From Shewanella woodyi ATCC 51908 (GTDB lineage: Bacteria > Pseudomonadota > Gammaproteobacteria > Enterobacterales > Shewanellaceae), in contig NC_010506.1 in the NCBI RefSeq assembly GCF_000019525.1, positions 3,906,001-3,970,000 on the forward strand: 64,000 nucleotides of DNA, read 5' to 3'. The translations under genes and the position numbers were made by a program. Shown here piece by piece: positions 9,100-18,547 of this stretch; within the stretch, counting starts at the first letter, position 1; every line of letters begins with the position of its first letter. The notes below the pieces were generated by a model. The model had not been told where the DNA came from and ran no database searches. It saw only the letters and a list, made by a program, of their open reading frames with translations.

Positions 9100-10308
9100 A
9101 TGCAGTTGTTGATTAGCTTGGCCGGGATCTCATTCCTTATTCTTTGTGGTTGGATATTCTCTGAAAACCGTCACGCCATCAAATGGCGCACCATCATCGG
9201 TGCTTTTATCTTACAAGCAGGTTTAGCCGCACTTGTTCTCTACGTTCCGATGGGACAACAGATACTAGGCTCTGTAAGCCAAGGTGTCGCTTCTGTACTG
9301 GGCTTTGCCGATGAAGGGATTAAATTCCTCTTTGGCGATCTTGCCAGCAACAGTTTTGTATTTGCTATCCGAGTACTGCCTCTGGTTATCTTTATTAGCG
9401 CCCTAATCTCAATGCTCTACTATTTTGGGATTATGCAGTGGGTCATTAAGATCATCGGTGGTGCACTCCAAAAACTGCTTGGCATTAGTCGAGCAGAGTC
9501 TCTAGTCACCACAGGTAACATCTTCCTAAGCCAAGGTGAATCACCACTACTTGTTAAACCCTTTCTACCTAAGATGACTCGTTCAGAGCTTTTCGCTGTG
9601 ATGACAGGGGGAATGGCGTCTGTAGCTGGCAGCGTATTAGGTGGATATGCTGGTTTAGGGGTCGAACTTAAATATCTAATTGCAGCTAGTTTTATGGCGG
9701 CTCCAGGTAGCCTAATGATGGCCAAGCTTTTAGTTCCAGAAACCAGTCTGCAAGAGTGTCAGCAAGAGATAGATATGAGTAAAAGTGAGCACGGTAACGC
9801 CGTCGATGCTCTGGCATCGGGAGCCATGAATGGTATGCGCGTCGCCGTTGCTATCGGCACTATGCTACTCGCCTTTATCAGTGTCATCGCCATGTTTAAT
9901 GCGGGGCTTGAACAAGTTGGCACTTGGTTTAATTTTGAAGGTGTCACCATGCAAAGCCTGCTAGGTTATATCTTCGCACCAGTGGCTTTTCTAATAGGCA
10001 TACCTGCAAACGAGATGATGCAAGCAGGTGGTTTTATCGGCCAGAAGCTTATTCTCAATGAATTTGTGGCATTTATGGACTTCACTTCGGTCAAGGAGCA
10101 ACTATCGGCTCATTCACAAGTGATCATCACTTTTGCCCTGTGTGGTTTTGCCAATATAGGTTCTATCGCGATTCAACTAGGCAGCATAGGAGTCATGGCT
10201 CCTGAGCGTCGCAGTGATGTTGCAAGCCTTGGCTTTAAAGCGGTATTGGCTGCGACCTTAGCAAACCTCATGAGCGCTGTACTTGCTGGGATATTTGTCT
10301 CACTCTAA
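9100..10308 (+). CDS. nupC: NupC-family nucleoside transporter
   Basis: The 402-residue protein is a concentrative nucleoside transporter (CNT) of the inner membrane. It takes up pyrimidine and some purine nucleosides with cations. It is hydrophobic throughout, with an N-terminal helix pair, a Gate-type repeat core containing NIFLSQGESPLLVKPFL (about 143-160), and the C-terminal PANEMMQAGGF and CGFANIGSIAIQLG motifs typical of CNT proteins. ATG 9100 is preceded by GGGAAA; an in-frame TTG at 9088 is less likely. The gene sits directly after the family B element. A strong bidirectional terminator separates it from the convergent ybiT gene. Confidence 0.93.
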   Translation: MQLLISLAGISFLILCGWIFSENRHAIKWRTIIGAFILQAGLAALVLYVPMGQQILGSVSQGVASVLGFADEGIKFLFGDLASNSFVFAIRVLPLVIFISALISMLYYFGIMQWVIKIIGGALQKLLGISRAESLVTTGNIFLSQGESPLLVKPFLPKMTRSELFAVMTGGMASVAGSVLGGYAGLGVELKYLIAASFMAAPGSLMMAKLLVPETSLQECQQEIDMSKSEHGNAVDALASGAMNGMRVAVAIGTMLLAFISVIAMFNAGLEQVGTWFNFEGVTMQSLLGYIFAPVAFLIGIPANEMMQAGGFIGQKLILNEFVAFMDFTSVKEQLSAHSQVIITFALCGFANIGSIAIQLGSIGVMAPERRSDVASLGFKAVLAATLANLMSAVLAGIFVSL

Positions 10309-10325
10309 TCACATATAACAGAAAA

Positions 10326-10355
10326 CAAAAAGGCGAGCATTAAGCTCGCCTTTTT
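10326..10355. terminator. Bidirectional terminator between nupC and ybiT
   Basis: AAAAAGGCGAGC, a 5-nt loop and GCTCGCCTTTTT form a near-perfect Rho-independent terminator that serves both convergent genes. Confidence 0.92.
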
Positions 10356-10371
10356 ATACTGATTGGTATTA
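10355..10371. repeat. Solo family B terminal repeat
   Basis: TATACTGATTGGTATTA is an exact reverse complement of the outer end found at 33335-33351 apart from the flanking base. It abuts the nupC/ybiT terminator without a partner nearby, so it is probably a relic of an excised or decayed element. Confidence 0.55.
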
Positions 10372-10391
10372 GTGACTAATCAAAACGCTGA

Positions 10392-11987
10392 TTAAGCTTC
10401 AACACCTTTACTGGCAAGAAACTCATCATATGTGCCTTTGAAATCATTAACACCGTCTTTAGTGATCTCAATAATACGGTTGGCCAATGATGATACGAAT
10501 GCGCGGTCATGACTAACAAACATCAAGGTACCTTCATACATCTCTAGCGCGTTGTTCAAAGACTCAATAGACTCCATATCCATGTGGTTGGTTGGCTCAT
10601 CGAGTAGCAAGATGTTTGGCTTCTGCATAATCAGCTTACCAAACAACATGCGACCTTTCTCACCACCAGACAGGACTTTTACTGACTTCTTGATGTCGTC
10701 TGAGCCAAACAGCATACGGCCTAAGTAACCACGTACTGACTGGTCATCGTCTTCAGGCTTACGCCACTGGCTCATCCACTCAAACAGTGTCATGTCGTTA
10801 GCAAAATCAGACTCATGATCCTGTGCGTAGTAACCAATGGATGAATTTTCAGACCACTGAATCGTACCACTGTCTTGAGGGATATCATGAACTAACGTGC
10901 GCAGTAGAGTTGTCTTACCCACACCGTTCTCACCTAAAACCGCGATACGCTCACCCACTTCAGCAATGATGTTCATATCTTTGAACAGTGGGCCTTCATC
11001 GAAGCCTTTAGTCAAATCTTCAACCACTAACGCGTTACGGAACAGCTTCTTCTCTTGCTCGAAACGGATGAAAGGGTTCACACGGCTAGATGCTTTAACT
11101 TCATCAAGCTTAATCTTATCGATAAGTTTTGCACGTGATGTTGCTTGCTTAGCTTTCGAAGCGTTAGCAGAGAAACGGGCAACGAAGCCTTGAAGTTCAG
11201 CGATCTGCGCCTTCTTCTTAGCATTATCAGACATCAAACGTTCACGCGCTTGCTGCGCAGCCATCATGTACTCATCGTAGTTACCAGGGAATAGGCGAAG
11301 TTCACCATAATCCAAGTCGGCCATATGCGTACATACTGAGTTCAAGAAATATCTATCGTGAGAGATGATGATCATGGTGCTGTTACGCTGGTTCAGCATC
11401 TCCTGTAACCAACGAATAGTATCGATGTCCAAGTTGTTGGTAGGCTCATCGAGAAGCAGTACATCAGGATCTGAGAACAGTGCCTGAGCAAGAAGAACGC
11501 GTAGCTTAAAGCCAGGTGCGATTTCACTCATTAGACCGAAATGCTCTTCAACGCCGATGCCAACCCCCATCAGTAGTTCACCTGCACGAGACTCGGCGGT
11601 ATAACCGTCCATCTCAGCAAACTCCATCTCAAGCTCAGCAACTTTAATCCCATCTTCCTCTGTCATCTCTGGCAGAGAGTAGATACGGTCACGTTCCTTT
11701 TTGACTTCCCAAAGCTCTGCATGACCCATGATCACTGTGTCTACAACGTTAAACTCTTCATAACCAAACTGGTTCTGACTCAGTTTACCCAGACGTTCAT
11801 TCACATCCAGAGAAACGTTACCCGCTGTAGGCTCAAGATCGCCGGCAAGGATCTTCATAAAGGTTGACTTACCACAGCCGTTTGCACCGATAAGACCGTA
11901 ACGGTTACCGCCGCCAAATTTGACTGAGATGTTTTCAAACAGTGGCTTAGAGCCAAACTGCATGGTGATATTAGCTGTAGTAATCAA
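10392..11987 (-). CDS. ybiT: ABC-F family ATPase YbiT
   Basis: This 531-residue soluble protein has two ATP-binding cassettes and no membrane domain. Cassette 1 has Walker [10 protein letters not shown] near residue 35 and [11 protein letters not shown]. Cassette 2 has GENGVGKTT near 355, the signature LSGGEKGR and [11 protein letters not shown]. Between them lies the charged P-site-tRNA-interaction linker (about 245-305). The first cassette carries the APGFKLR form of the signature seen in YbiT-type proteins rather than LSGGQ. ABC-F proteins act on the ribosome; YbiT is implicated in translation factor function and stress, not transport. It is monocistronic and convergent with nupC. Confidence 0.93.
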   Translation of the reverse strand: MITTANITMQFGSKPLFENISVKFGGGNRYGLIGANGCGKSTFMKILAGDLEPTAGNVSLDVNERLGKLSQNQFGYEEFNVVDTVIMGHAELWEVKKERDRIYSLPEMTEEDGIKVAELEMEFAEMDGYTAESRAGELLMGVGIGVEEHFGLMSEIAPGFKLRVLLAQALFSDPDVLLLDEPTNNLDIDTIRWLQEMLNQRNSTMIIISHDRYFLNSVCTHMADLDYGELRLFPGNYDEYMMAAQQARERLMSDNAKKKAQIAELQGFVARFSANASKAKQATSRAKLIDKIKLDEVKASSRVNPFIRFEQEKKLFRNALVVEDLTKGFDEGPLFKDMNIIAEVGERIAVLGENGVGKTTLLRTLVHDIPQDSGTIQWSENSSIGYYAQDHESDFANDMTLFEWMSQWRKPEDDDQSVRGYLGRMLFGSDDIKKSVKVLSGGEKGRMLFGKLIMQKPNILLLDEPTNHMDMESIESLNNALEMYEGTLMFVSHDRAFVSSLANRIIEITKDGVNDFKGTYDEFLASKGVEA

Positions 11988-12206
11988 GTATAAAATTCCG
12001 AATTTAGTTATGCGATACGCGGCAGTATTTAATGCTCATTTCCAGTTAAGCGCCATCATAGATAATACCTATAACACTTATATGAGCCGCCTACGTGAAA
12101 GTGGGCAAAATTAAGCGCGAAATTATAGAGGAAGAGGCCTAAATTATCAACTAACCCAGACCTCTTAAACTGCAAAGCAAAAATCGAAAACCACATAAGT
12201 TAACGC

Positions 12207-14489
12207 TTAAACTTCAGGCGTGCTTGAGTTTAACTTTACATACCTTAAACGATTAGCATTGGTCACCACAGTTAACGAAGATAGCGCCATCGCTCCTCCC
12301 GCTATCACAGGGCTGAGTAACAATCCCGTAAAAGGAAAGAGTACGCCAGCTGCGATAGGGATCCCTAAACTATTGTAGATAAACGCACCAAATAGATTCT
12401 GCTTAATATTTCGCATACTCACTCGTGCAAGAGAAAAAGTGTCTGCCAGTACAGATAAACGGCCCGATAGGAAGGTAAGATCGGCGCTTTCAATGGCCAC
12501 TTGAGTGCCATCTCCCATGGCTATACCCACATCGGCACTCACCAAAGCGGGGGCATCATTAATCCCATCTCCCACCATGGCCACCACCTCTCCTTCAGCC
12601 TGCAACGCAATGATATGTGCCTGTTTCTGTTCAGGTAAAACCTCGGCAATCACCTCTTTAATCCCAACCTGAGTCGCGACCGCTTTTGCTGTGCGGATAT
12701 TATCGCCACTTAATAGCACGACTCGCTTCCCCGATTGAAGTAATGCTGTCATCGCAGCCTTCGCATCAGCTTTGATGGGATCTGTGACTGCAATTATCAT
12801 GCTTAACTGACCGTTTTCGGCAATATAGACAGGGGTCTTAGCTTGCGCTGAAAATTGACTAATCTCAGCATCAAATCTATCTAAGCCTGATACTCCTTCG
12901 TTCTGCATTAAGCTGCGGTTTCCCACCGCCAATGAACAGCCATCTACCACACCCAAGATCCCTTTTCCTTGAACATTGGTAAAGGATTCTGGCTCAAACA
13001 GTACCAACTCTCTTACCTTGGCCTCTTCAAGTACCGCACTGGCTAATGGATGCTCGGAGTAACGCTCTAAACTGGCCACTCGGGTAAAGAGTTGCTGCAA
13101 AGCTAGATCCTTATCATCAACTTCAGAAGTGGCTCCACTCTTTGAGATAATCATCACATCTGTCACACTCGGTTTACCCTGTGTAATAGTGCCAGTTTTA
13201 TCCAAAACAACACAGGTCACTTTACTGGCTAATTGAAGTGCCTCGCCATTTTTAATCAGCACTCCCATCTGAGCTGCTCGACCAACAGACACCATAATCG
13301 ACATAGGTGTCGCGAGTCCTAATGCGCAGGGACAAGCGATAATAAGCACACTGGTTAGCACAATTAAAGCATGAGATAACTGGGGCGCTGGACCAGACAG
13401 ATACCAGATACTTGATGCAATCATCGCGATAAGCACCACCGCTGGCACAAAGTAGGCTGATATTTTATCGGTTAAACGCCCGATTGGCAGTTTAGATGTT
13501 TGAGCCTGCTGAACAAGATCAATGATTTTGGACAGTCGTGTATCACCCAGGCCAGCAGTCACTTGGTAAATAATCGTGCCATTGCCATTAACTGTGCCGG
13601 CGCTAAGCAGATCGCCAGTCACCTTATTCACAGGCAACGGCTCTCCGGTCAACATTGACTCATTGATTGTTGAACTCCCCTCAATCACTTCACCATCTAG
13701 GGCAACACGTCCTCCAGGCTTAAGCCTTAACCTATCACCCAGTTTAATCTCAGCAATCTCAACTTCGATATCGCCTGTGTCAGTTATTTTCGTTGCTGTG
13801 GTCGACTGTAAGCCGACCAACCTCTGCACCGCTTCACTGGTCTTTCCCTTTGCGCTTAACTCTAAGGCATGACCCAAATTAATTAGGCCCAAAATCATCA
13901 CACTCGCCTCAAAGTAAACGTGACGAGCCGAGGGAGGAAATGCATCGGGTAGCAGCACTACCACCATGGAATAAAGCCAAGCTGAGCTGGTTCCCAGCAC
14001 AATCAAGGTATCCATGTTGGCACTGCCGACCTTAAGTGAACGCCACATCCCTTTATAGAAATGTCCGCCAGTCGTGACTAAGAGCAGTAAAGTGATAACT
14101 CCCATCACACCCCAGCCAAACTGCTGAGCAGGACTATTGACCATCATCTCCCCACCTAACAATCCCCAAATCATCATAGGGATCCCCAGACCTAAGCCCA
14201 GTAAAGATTGGATAATGCGGGTGCGATACTCACACGCCTCCTCTTTCGCTTTAACTTGCGCAGCACGTTTTACATCCTGTATCTGCTCACTGGCATAACC
14301 GACACTGGCAATCGTCTCTATTGCCAATTGAGCACAAATTTCTCCCTCTACAATGACCTGTTTATCGGCCAAGTTCACTCTGGCATTGATAGCAGATTTT
14401 TTTTGCTCTAATGCGCTAAAAGCTCGCTCAATTTTGGCGACACAACTAGCGCAATTCATCGTGGGAACATATAAGGTTATGCTGTTCAT
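12207..14489 (-). CDS. copA: Copper-exporting P1B-type ATPase CopA
   Basis: The product (760 residues) is an inner-membrane Cu(I) exporter. One N-terminal heavy-metal domain carries the MNCASC motif (C13, C16). The intramembrane site is CPC at 386-388, the actuator TGE lies at 281-283, the phosphorylated aspartate is D430 in DKTGT, and the SEHPLA and GDGINDAPA motifs follow in order. Eight membrane segments are expected. It diverges from cueR across a 120-bp region containing a CueR-type promoter, so expression should be copper-induced. A single metal-binding domain is fewer than the two of E. coli CopA but is common in the family. Confidence 0.96.
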   Translation of the reverse strand: MNSITLYVPTMNCASCVAKIERAFSALEQKKSAINARVNLADKQVIVEGEICAQLAIETIASVGYASEQIQDVKRAAQVKAKEEACEYRTRIIQSLLGLGLGIPMMIWGLLGGEMMVNSPAQQFGWGVMGVITLLLLVTTGGHFYKGMWRSLKVGSANMDTLIVLGTSSAWLYSMVVVLLPDAFPPSARHVYFEASVMILGLINLGHALELSAKGKTSEAVQRLVGLQSTTATKITDTGDIEVEIAEIKLGDRLRLKPGGRVALDGEVIEGSSTINESMLTGEPLPVNKVTGDLLSAGTVNGNGTIIYQVTAGLGDTRLSKIIDLVQQAQTSKLPIGRLTDKISAYFVPAVVLIAMIASSIWYLSGPAPQLSHALIVLTSVLIIACPCALGLATPMSIMVSVGRAAQMGVLIKNGEALQLASKVTCVVLDKTGTITQGKPSVTDVMIISKSGATSEVDDKDLALQQLFTRVASLERYSEHPLASAVLEEAKVRELVLFEPESFTNVQGKGILGVVDGCSLAVGNRSLMQNEGVSGLDRFDAEISQFSAQAKTPVYIAENGQLSMIIAVTDPIKADAKAAMTALLQSGKRVVLLSGDNIRTAKAVATQVGIKEVIAEVLPEQKQAHIIALQAEGEVVAMVGDGINDAPALVSADVGIAMGDGTQVAIESADLTFLSGRLSVLADTFSLARVSMRNIKQNLFGAFIYNSLGIPIAAGVLFPFTGLLLSPVIAGGAMALSSLTVVTNANRLRYVKLNSSTPEV

Positions 14490-14542
14490 ATCGTTGACTC
14501 CAAATTTTCAAAATTTGTTGAGTTGGTATACGTTGTAAAGCA

Positions 14543-14573
14543 AGCTTAATGTCTCCCCTTATGGGAGGGTCAA
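14543..14573 (-). promoter_or_regulatory. CueR-type copA promoter with 19-bp spacer
   Basis: On the minus strand TTGACC (-35) and TAAGCT (-10) are separated by exactly 19 bp, the long spacer that MerR-family activators need. The spacer and its edge carry the dyad CTCCC-ATAA-GGGGAG. This fits copper-dependent activation of copA by the divergent cueR product. Confidence 0.85.
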
Positions 14574-14609
14574 TACACTTTTAAGCTAAATATTGATGGA
14601 GAGATGGCA

Positions 14610-14990
14610 ATGAAAATTGGTGAAGTATCAAAACTAACAGGTTTATCAGTTAAGAGTATTCGCTACTACCACGATATCGGACTTGTTACCGCGCTGCGCG
14701 GTGAAAATGGTTACCGAGAATATGAACAACCCCAGCTTGATTCATTAAAGTTTATCAACCATTGCCGGGAATTGGGGTTCTCACTTGAAGATTGCCGCTC
14801 CCTATTACAGTTAAAACAGAACAACTTAAGAGATGCGGAAGATGTAAAATCTTTAGCTAAGGCACATTTGAAGCAGGTAAGCGGCAGGATCATCAAGCTT
14901 CAAACATTAGAGGCGCAACTCACTAATTTAGTCAAAAGCTGTCACGGAGGACAACAACCTGACTGTGCCATTTTAAAAGGGTTAAGTTAA
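14610..14990 (+). CDS. cueR: MerR-family copper-responsive regulator CueR
   Basis: The 126-residue protein has an N-terminal MerR helix-turn-helix (KIGEVSKLTGLSVKSIRYY), a long dimerisation helix, and a C-terminal metal loop CHGGQQPDC. Two cysteines separated by seven residues are the CueR Cu(I) site. The second start codon (14610) is better placed, 8 nt after GGAG, than the ATG at 14604. Its divergent partner is copA, whose promoter has the 19-bp spacer expected of a CueR target. Confidence 0.95.
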   Translation: MKIGEVSKLTGLSVKSIRYYHDIGLVTALRGENGYREYEQPQLDSLKFINHCRELGFSLEDCRSLLQLKQNNLRDAEDVKSLAKAHLKQVSGRIIKLQTLEAQLTNLVKSCHGGQQPDCAILKGLS

Positions 14991-15000
14991 CTAACGCTAT

Positions 15001-17028
15001 TTAATCCTTTCTCAAATGCTCTGCATTTTTCAGTGTTAGCTTAGGGATATCATCTGCTGGAGTAAACCCGAACACACTACCATAGAAAGAGAGCTCAGCT
15101 TCCATCGCAGCAGCCCTATTTTTAGGATCTCTGAGGGTATAATCCTCTCCATCGAAAAATAGGTAGGCAGTGGGGACACCACTGTTTTTAAGTGCGGTAT
15201 AAATGAGTTTCGACTGCTTATCCGATACAATTGGATTTTTCCCCCCTTGAATTAACAAAAGAGGCTCAGTTAAACCAGACAAGTTATTCATTGGCGAGCG
15301 CCTTTTTGACTCGCTGTCTTTACCAATCAGCTGCGTAACATAATGAGATTCAAATTTATGCAGATCTTGCTTTAGTACCTCAATATCACTGATGCCAGAG
15401 TAGCTCACCCCAGCTTTAAAGGTATTATAAAATGCCAAAGCGGATAATACTGTTAGTCCTCCAGCGCTGTTTCCCCTAATGGCAAGCTTAGTACCATCCA
15501 CCCAGCCTTTATTTACTAAGTAGCCAGCAGCCCTAACCGCATCCTCCACATCAGCTTGTCCCCAGCGACCATAAATACTTCGACGATAGTCGCGGCCAAA
15601 ACCCGAACTGCCACGATAGTTAAGATCCATCACCGCAAATCCGCGGCTAGTCCAATATTGAATATCACGGCGAAATGCCAAGCTGGCCTTGGAAGTTGGG
15701 CCACTATGCAGCATGACTAATAGAGGGGGACGAGTATCATTTGGCGCTGTAAAAGCAGGATTTTTAGGTCCATAAAAGTAACCATAAACAAGCTCTCCAT
15801 TGCCAGAATCAAAACTGATACTCTCGGCCCTTGAGATAAAATTAGGGTTAAATGCGGGTAAATTAGGTGCATAAATAAGCTCGATCCCACGGCCATTTAC
15901 TTTATATATCCCTTTCTCCGGCGTTATCTTATCACCGACAAAGTAGATCCCATCCTCCCCTGAAACTAATTGAGATATCTCACCAAAATCAACTGCGATG
16001 GACTCCTTATTCCCTGTATCTAGATAGATCCGGATCAGTGACACTTCACCATTACGCTGATAACTGGCAATAATTGTATTGGACGTCTCAAAGGCATAAT
16101 TATGATTTCCAAGCTTCCAGTCTGGCACCGCAAACTCAGCGTCGAGATCCAGTACATGCTCAACTTTACCGTTTGCCCCAACTCGGTATAGGTTCCACCA
16201 ATTATTAAAGTCGGCAACAAAATAGAGTTGCCCATCGGGGCTATACAGAGGCTGAGTGATCGCCCCCTCCATCTCTGTAATAAGTCGTTTAGGCTGATGG
16301 ACGCCCCCTTTAGGGTCTAGATTGCCCACCCAAAGCTCAGTATTATCCCATGGCATATTAGGATGTTGCCAGGCAATCCACGCAAGCTGAGTATGATCAG
16401 GAGAAACTCGAGGAGAGGAGTAAAAATCAGCGCCTGATATCATCTCCTCACCTTCACCGGCAAAGTTTAAATTAAGCGCAACCAGACTTGTTTTTGGCTC
16501 ACCACTGCCACGATGATCCTCTCTGACACAGATAATGCGGGAACCTTTAGGGTAAGCGACACAGTCAGCATGGCGTGTCCCCGGAGCCGTAAGCGGCACA
16601 GGAGCTTGATTAGGGGCAATTCTATATAACAGTTGATCATCAGCCTTAGAGACAAACAGACTCTGACCAATACCGAGAAAAGGTGAACCTCCATACTCAT
16701 TCACCTTAGATCTAACATCAAAATCAGCACTGACCACATCGAAAACAGCATGTTCGCCATCTAAGCGTTTGATCCCGACCTTTCCACCAAGGTGAGCTTG
16801 AGACTGAATAAAGTAGATCCCGCCGTTAACACTCTGCAGCTCACCAAACTCATCGGAGGGCGTAGAGACATCTTCAGCAGTAATGGGAGAGCGCCAACTA
16901 GCATAAACCGCCACCTCACGACCACTTTTTTTGTCGATTTCATGTTTAGGAGCGGGTTGCTCACAACCTGCTATTAACAAAGAGGCAAGCCCGCAGAGAA
17001 GGGCAAACATTAACTTAGGGAACTTCAT
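15001..17028 (-). CDS. S9 prolyl-oligopeptidase-like lipoprotein with degenerate catalytic triad
   Basis: This 675-residue protein has a lipoprotein signal (lipobox LIAGC, C22), a beta-propeller-like region with repeated SPDG-type turns (about 60-400), and an alpha/beta-hydrolase domain (about 415-655). The nucleophile elbow is intact (RGNSAGG, S521), and the YRGSSGFGRDYR segment is typical of acylaminoacyl-peptidase-like S9 enzymes. The other two triad positions differ. The Asp loop reads GGKNPIV (N598 where the family has Asp), and the His loop reads GEDYTLR (Y630 where the family has GEGHGFR). The frame is otherwise intact. It may be an inactive binding protein or an early pseudogene. Membrane-anchored and extracytoplasmic; no operon partner. 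Confidence 0.85.
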   Translation of the reverse strand: MKFPKLMFALLCGLASLLIAGCEQPAPKHEIDKKSGREVAVYASWRSPITAEDVSTPSDEFGELQSVNGGIYFIQSQAHLGGKVGIKRLDGEHAVFDVVSADFDVRSKVNEYGGSPFLGIGQSLFVSKADDQLLYRIAPNQAPVPLTAPGTRHADCVAYPKGSRIICVREDHRGSGEPKTSLVALNLNFAGEGEEMISGADFYSSPRVSPDHTQLAWIAWQHPNMPWDNTELWVGNLDPKGGVHQPKRLITEMEGAITQPLYSPDGQLYFVADFNNWWNLYRVGANGKVEHVLDLDAEFAVPDWKLGNHNYAFETSNTIIASYQRNGEVSLIRIYLDTGNKESIAVDFGEISQLVSGEDGIYFVGDKITPEKGIYKVNGRGIELIYAPNLPAFNPNFISRAESISFDSGNGELVYGYFYGPKNPAFTAPNDTRPPLLVMLHSGPTSKASLAFRRDIQYWTSRGFAVMDLNYRGSSGFGRDYRRSIYGRWGQADVEDAVRAAGYLVNKGWVDGTKLAIRGNSAGGLTVLSALAFYNTFKAGVSYSGISDIEVLKQDLHKFESHYVTQLIGKDSESKRRSPMNNLSGLTEPLLLIQGGKNPIVSDKQSKLIYTALKNSGVPTAYLFFDGEDYTLRDPKNRAAAMEAELSFYGSVFGFTPADDIPKLTLKNAEHLRKD

Positions 17029-17093
17029 AACTCTCTCCTACTCACCTTCTCTTGCGTTCCACTCTCCCACTGACAACCTATGCAAATAGGATA

Positions 17094-17354
17094 TTATTTC
17101 TTTCTGAAGAACTGACGCTTAAACCAATAGATCACAGACACCTGTCTATGCAGAGGTAATCCAAAAAAGATACATATCCAAGGAGACAGTAAGCCGTACC
17201 AAGGGATAACCGATGTGTTATGGCCATTAAACAGAAGGAAAAAAAAGCCGCCGTAGATAACTACAACCCCAGAGACACCAACTGATAGTAGTAAAAACTT
17301 AGTGATTTTTTCTAGCCAAGCCATCTTTCCCATCACAACAGACTTAAATTCCAT
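17094..17354 (-). CDS. Small hypothetical membrane protein
   Basis: The frame encodes up to 86 residues with two hydrophobic segments (about 20-42 and 50-67) and a strongly basic end (WFKRQFFRKK), suggesting an inner-membrane protein with both ends inside. I do not recognise the family. A second in-frame ATG at 17333 could be the true start; neither has a strong ribosome site. A CRP-like dyad lies about 150 bp upstream. Confidence 0.5.
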   Translation of the reverse strand: MEFKSVVMGKMAWLEKITKFLLLSVGVSGVVVIYGGFFFLLFNGHNTSVIPWYGLLSPWICIFFGLPLHRQVSVIYWFKRQFFRKK

Positions 17355-17500
17355 TCAAGGTTAATATTAACAAGCCACTTTTGCCATCTATGAGAGGATA
17401 TGAACGAAAGGCAAAAGCAGAAAACGGGCTATCACAACATCAACTCAATTTAACTGATTAATTTAAGGTATCTAGCTGTTTCAAGGCACATCACACTTTA

Positions 17501-17516
17501 TGTGATCATTATCACC
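17501..17516. promoter_or_regulatory. CRP-like dyad
   Basis: TGTGA-TCATTA-TCACC matches the CRP consensus at 9 of 10 half-site positions with the correct 6-bp spacing. It could act on the small membrane protein gene downstream on the minus strand. No start site can be seen, so this is suggestive only. Confidence 0.4.
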
Positions 17517-17529
17517 TAAGTGAAGATAA

Positions 17530-17566
17530 ATACCAATCAGTATAGGTAAGTGATCGACTCAGCAGT
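17530..17566. repeat. Fragment of a family B element end
   Basis: ATACCAATCAGTATA (17530-17544) is identical to the outer 15 bases of the left end at 33336, and the following TGATCGACTCAGCAG resembles the adjoining internal sequence. No matching right end is nearby, so it looks like a decayed remnant. The rest of 17355-17601 shows no gene. Confidence 0.55.
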
Positions 17567-17601
17567 TTTGAAAAACCAATTCAAAGCGAGGGATTGATAA
17601 T

Positions 17602-17627
17602 AAAAAACGGGCCTAAGCCCGCTTTTC
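17602..17627. terminator. Terminator after the valine/isoleucine operon
   Basis: CGGGC-CTAA-GCCCG is flanked by an A run on the left and TTTT on the right, so it can work in both directions. On the minus strand it ends the SDR gene and its duplicated tail. Confidence 0.75.
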
Positions 17628-17647
17628 TTATCCTCCAAGAGAGTTCC

Positions 17648-17782
17648 CTAGATGCGGATCCCGCCATCGATCTCAAATACACGACCATTAACATAGTCAT
17701 TTTCGATGATGAACTTGACCGTCGATGAGATCTCACTCAGCTGACCTAATCTTCCTACTTAAATAGATACCATCTTTTCTCT
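17648..17782 (-). pseudogene. Duplicated 3' fragment of the SDR gene
   Basis: Just downstream of the SDR stop codon, about 110 bp repeats its last 36 codons with scattered changes and then a TAG stop (17648-17650). The fragment still reads GRLGQLSEISSTVKF and ends FEIDGGIRI like the gene. Upstream of it the similarity fades, with small indels and an in-frame stop just before the GRLG segment. It has no start and cannot make a functional enzyme. It is a relic of a tandem duplication or of recombination with a diverged allele. Confidence 0.88.
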
Positions 17783-17784
17783 TG

Positions 17785-18543
17785 TTAAATACGGATCCCG
17801 CCATCGATCTCGAATACGCGGCCATTAACATAGTCATTTTCGATGATGAACTTGACCGTTGATGAGATCTCACGCGGCTGGCCTAAACGACCAACCGGAA
17901 CCATCTTCTCCATACGCTCAAGAGCTTCAGGCTTCATCGCTGCTGTCATCTCAGTCTCGATAACACCCGGCGCTACAGCTGCGCTGCGAATATTATATCG
18001 AGCTAACTCTTTCGCCCAACCTACAGACATCGCAGCCACACCAGCTTTTGAAGCAGAGTAGTTTGTCTGACCTACATTACCTGCTTTAGCAAGGCTGGAG
18101 ATATTAATGATCACTCCCTCCTGCTCAGATTCAATCATGGCAGCCGCCGCTTCACGGCCACAAAGGAAAGAGCCTGTTAGGTTAACGTTAATCACAGCCT
18201 GGAACTGTTCAAATGACATGCGACTCGTCACTTTCCCCTCTTTGGCTTTCACTAACATACCGTCATACAAGATGCCCGCGTTGTTAATCAGCACATTAAC
18301 TTTGCCGAAATCTTCCATAATGAAACCAAAGCCAGCCATTACGTCCTCTTCATCGGTAATGTCAAAAGCGTAACCTTGGACCTCTGTTCTATCACCGATA
18401 TCGGCGCAAGCTCGTTCAAGCTTCTCTTGATCCACATCGATAAGCGCCAACTTAGCACCCGCTTCAGCCAAATCCAGCGCCATCGCTAAACCCAGTCCGC
18501 CAGCACCACCTGTGATGACAACAACCTTATCTTTTAAATCCAT
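17785..18543 (-). CDS. ivdG: SDR, probable 3-hydroxy-2-methylbutyryl-CoA dehydrogenase
   Basis: This 252-residue classical SDR carries the cofactor motif TGGAGGLG near residue 10, the NNAG motif and the catalytic S...YSASK set (SSLAKAGNVGQTNYSASK). It resembles FabG and human HSD17B10. As the last gene of a valine/isoleucine operon it most likely oxidises 2-methyl-3-hydroxybutyryl-CoA in isoleucine breakdown; a general 3-hydroxyacyl-CoA role is possible. The start at 18543 follows AAAGGG and lies 4 nt after mmsB, which indicates translational coupling. The longer open frame reaching 18633 overlaps mmsB and is not likely used. A partial copy of its 3' end follows. Confidence 0.85.
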   Translation of the reverse strand: MDLKDKVVVITGGAGGLGLAMALDLAEAGAKLALIDVDQEKLERACADIGDRTEVQGYAFDITDEEDVMAGFGFIMEDFGKVNVLINNAGILYDGMLVKAKEGKVTSRMSFEQFQAVINVNLTGSFLCGREAAAAMIESEQEGVIINISSLAKAGNVGQTNYSASKAGVAAMSVGWAKELARYNIRSAAVAPGVIETEMTAAMKPEALERMEKMVPVGRLGQPREISSTVKFIIENDYVNGRVFEIDGGIRI

Positions 18544-18547
18544 CGAG

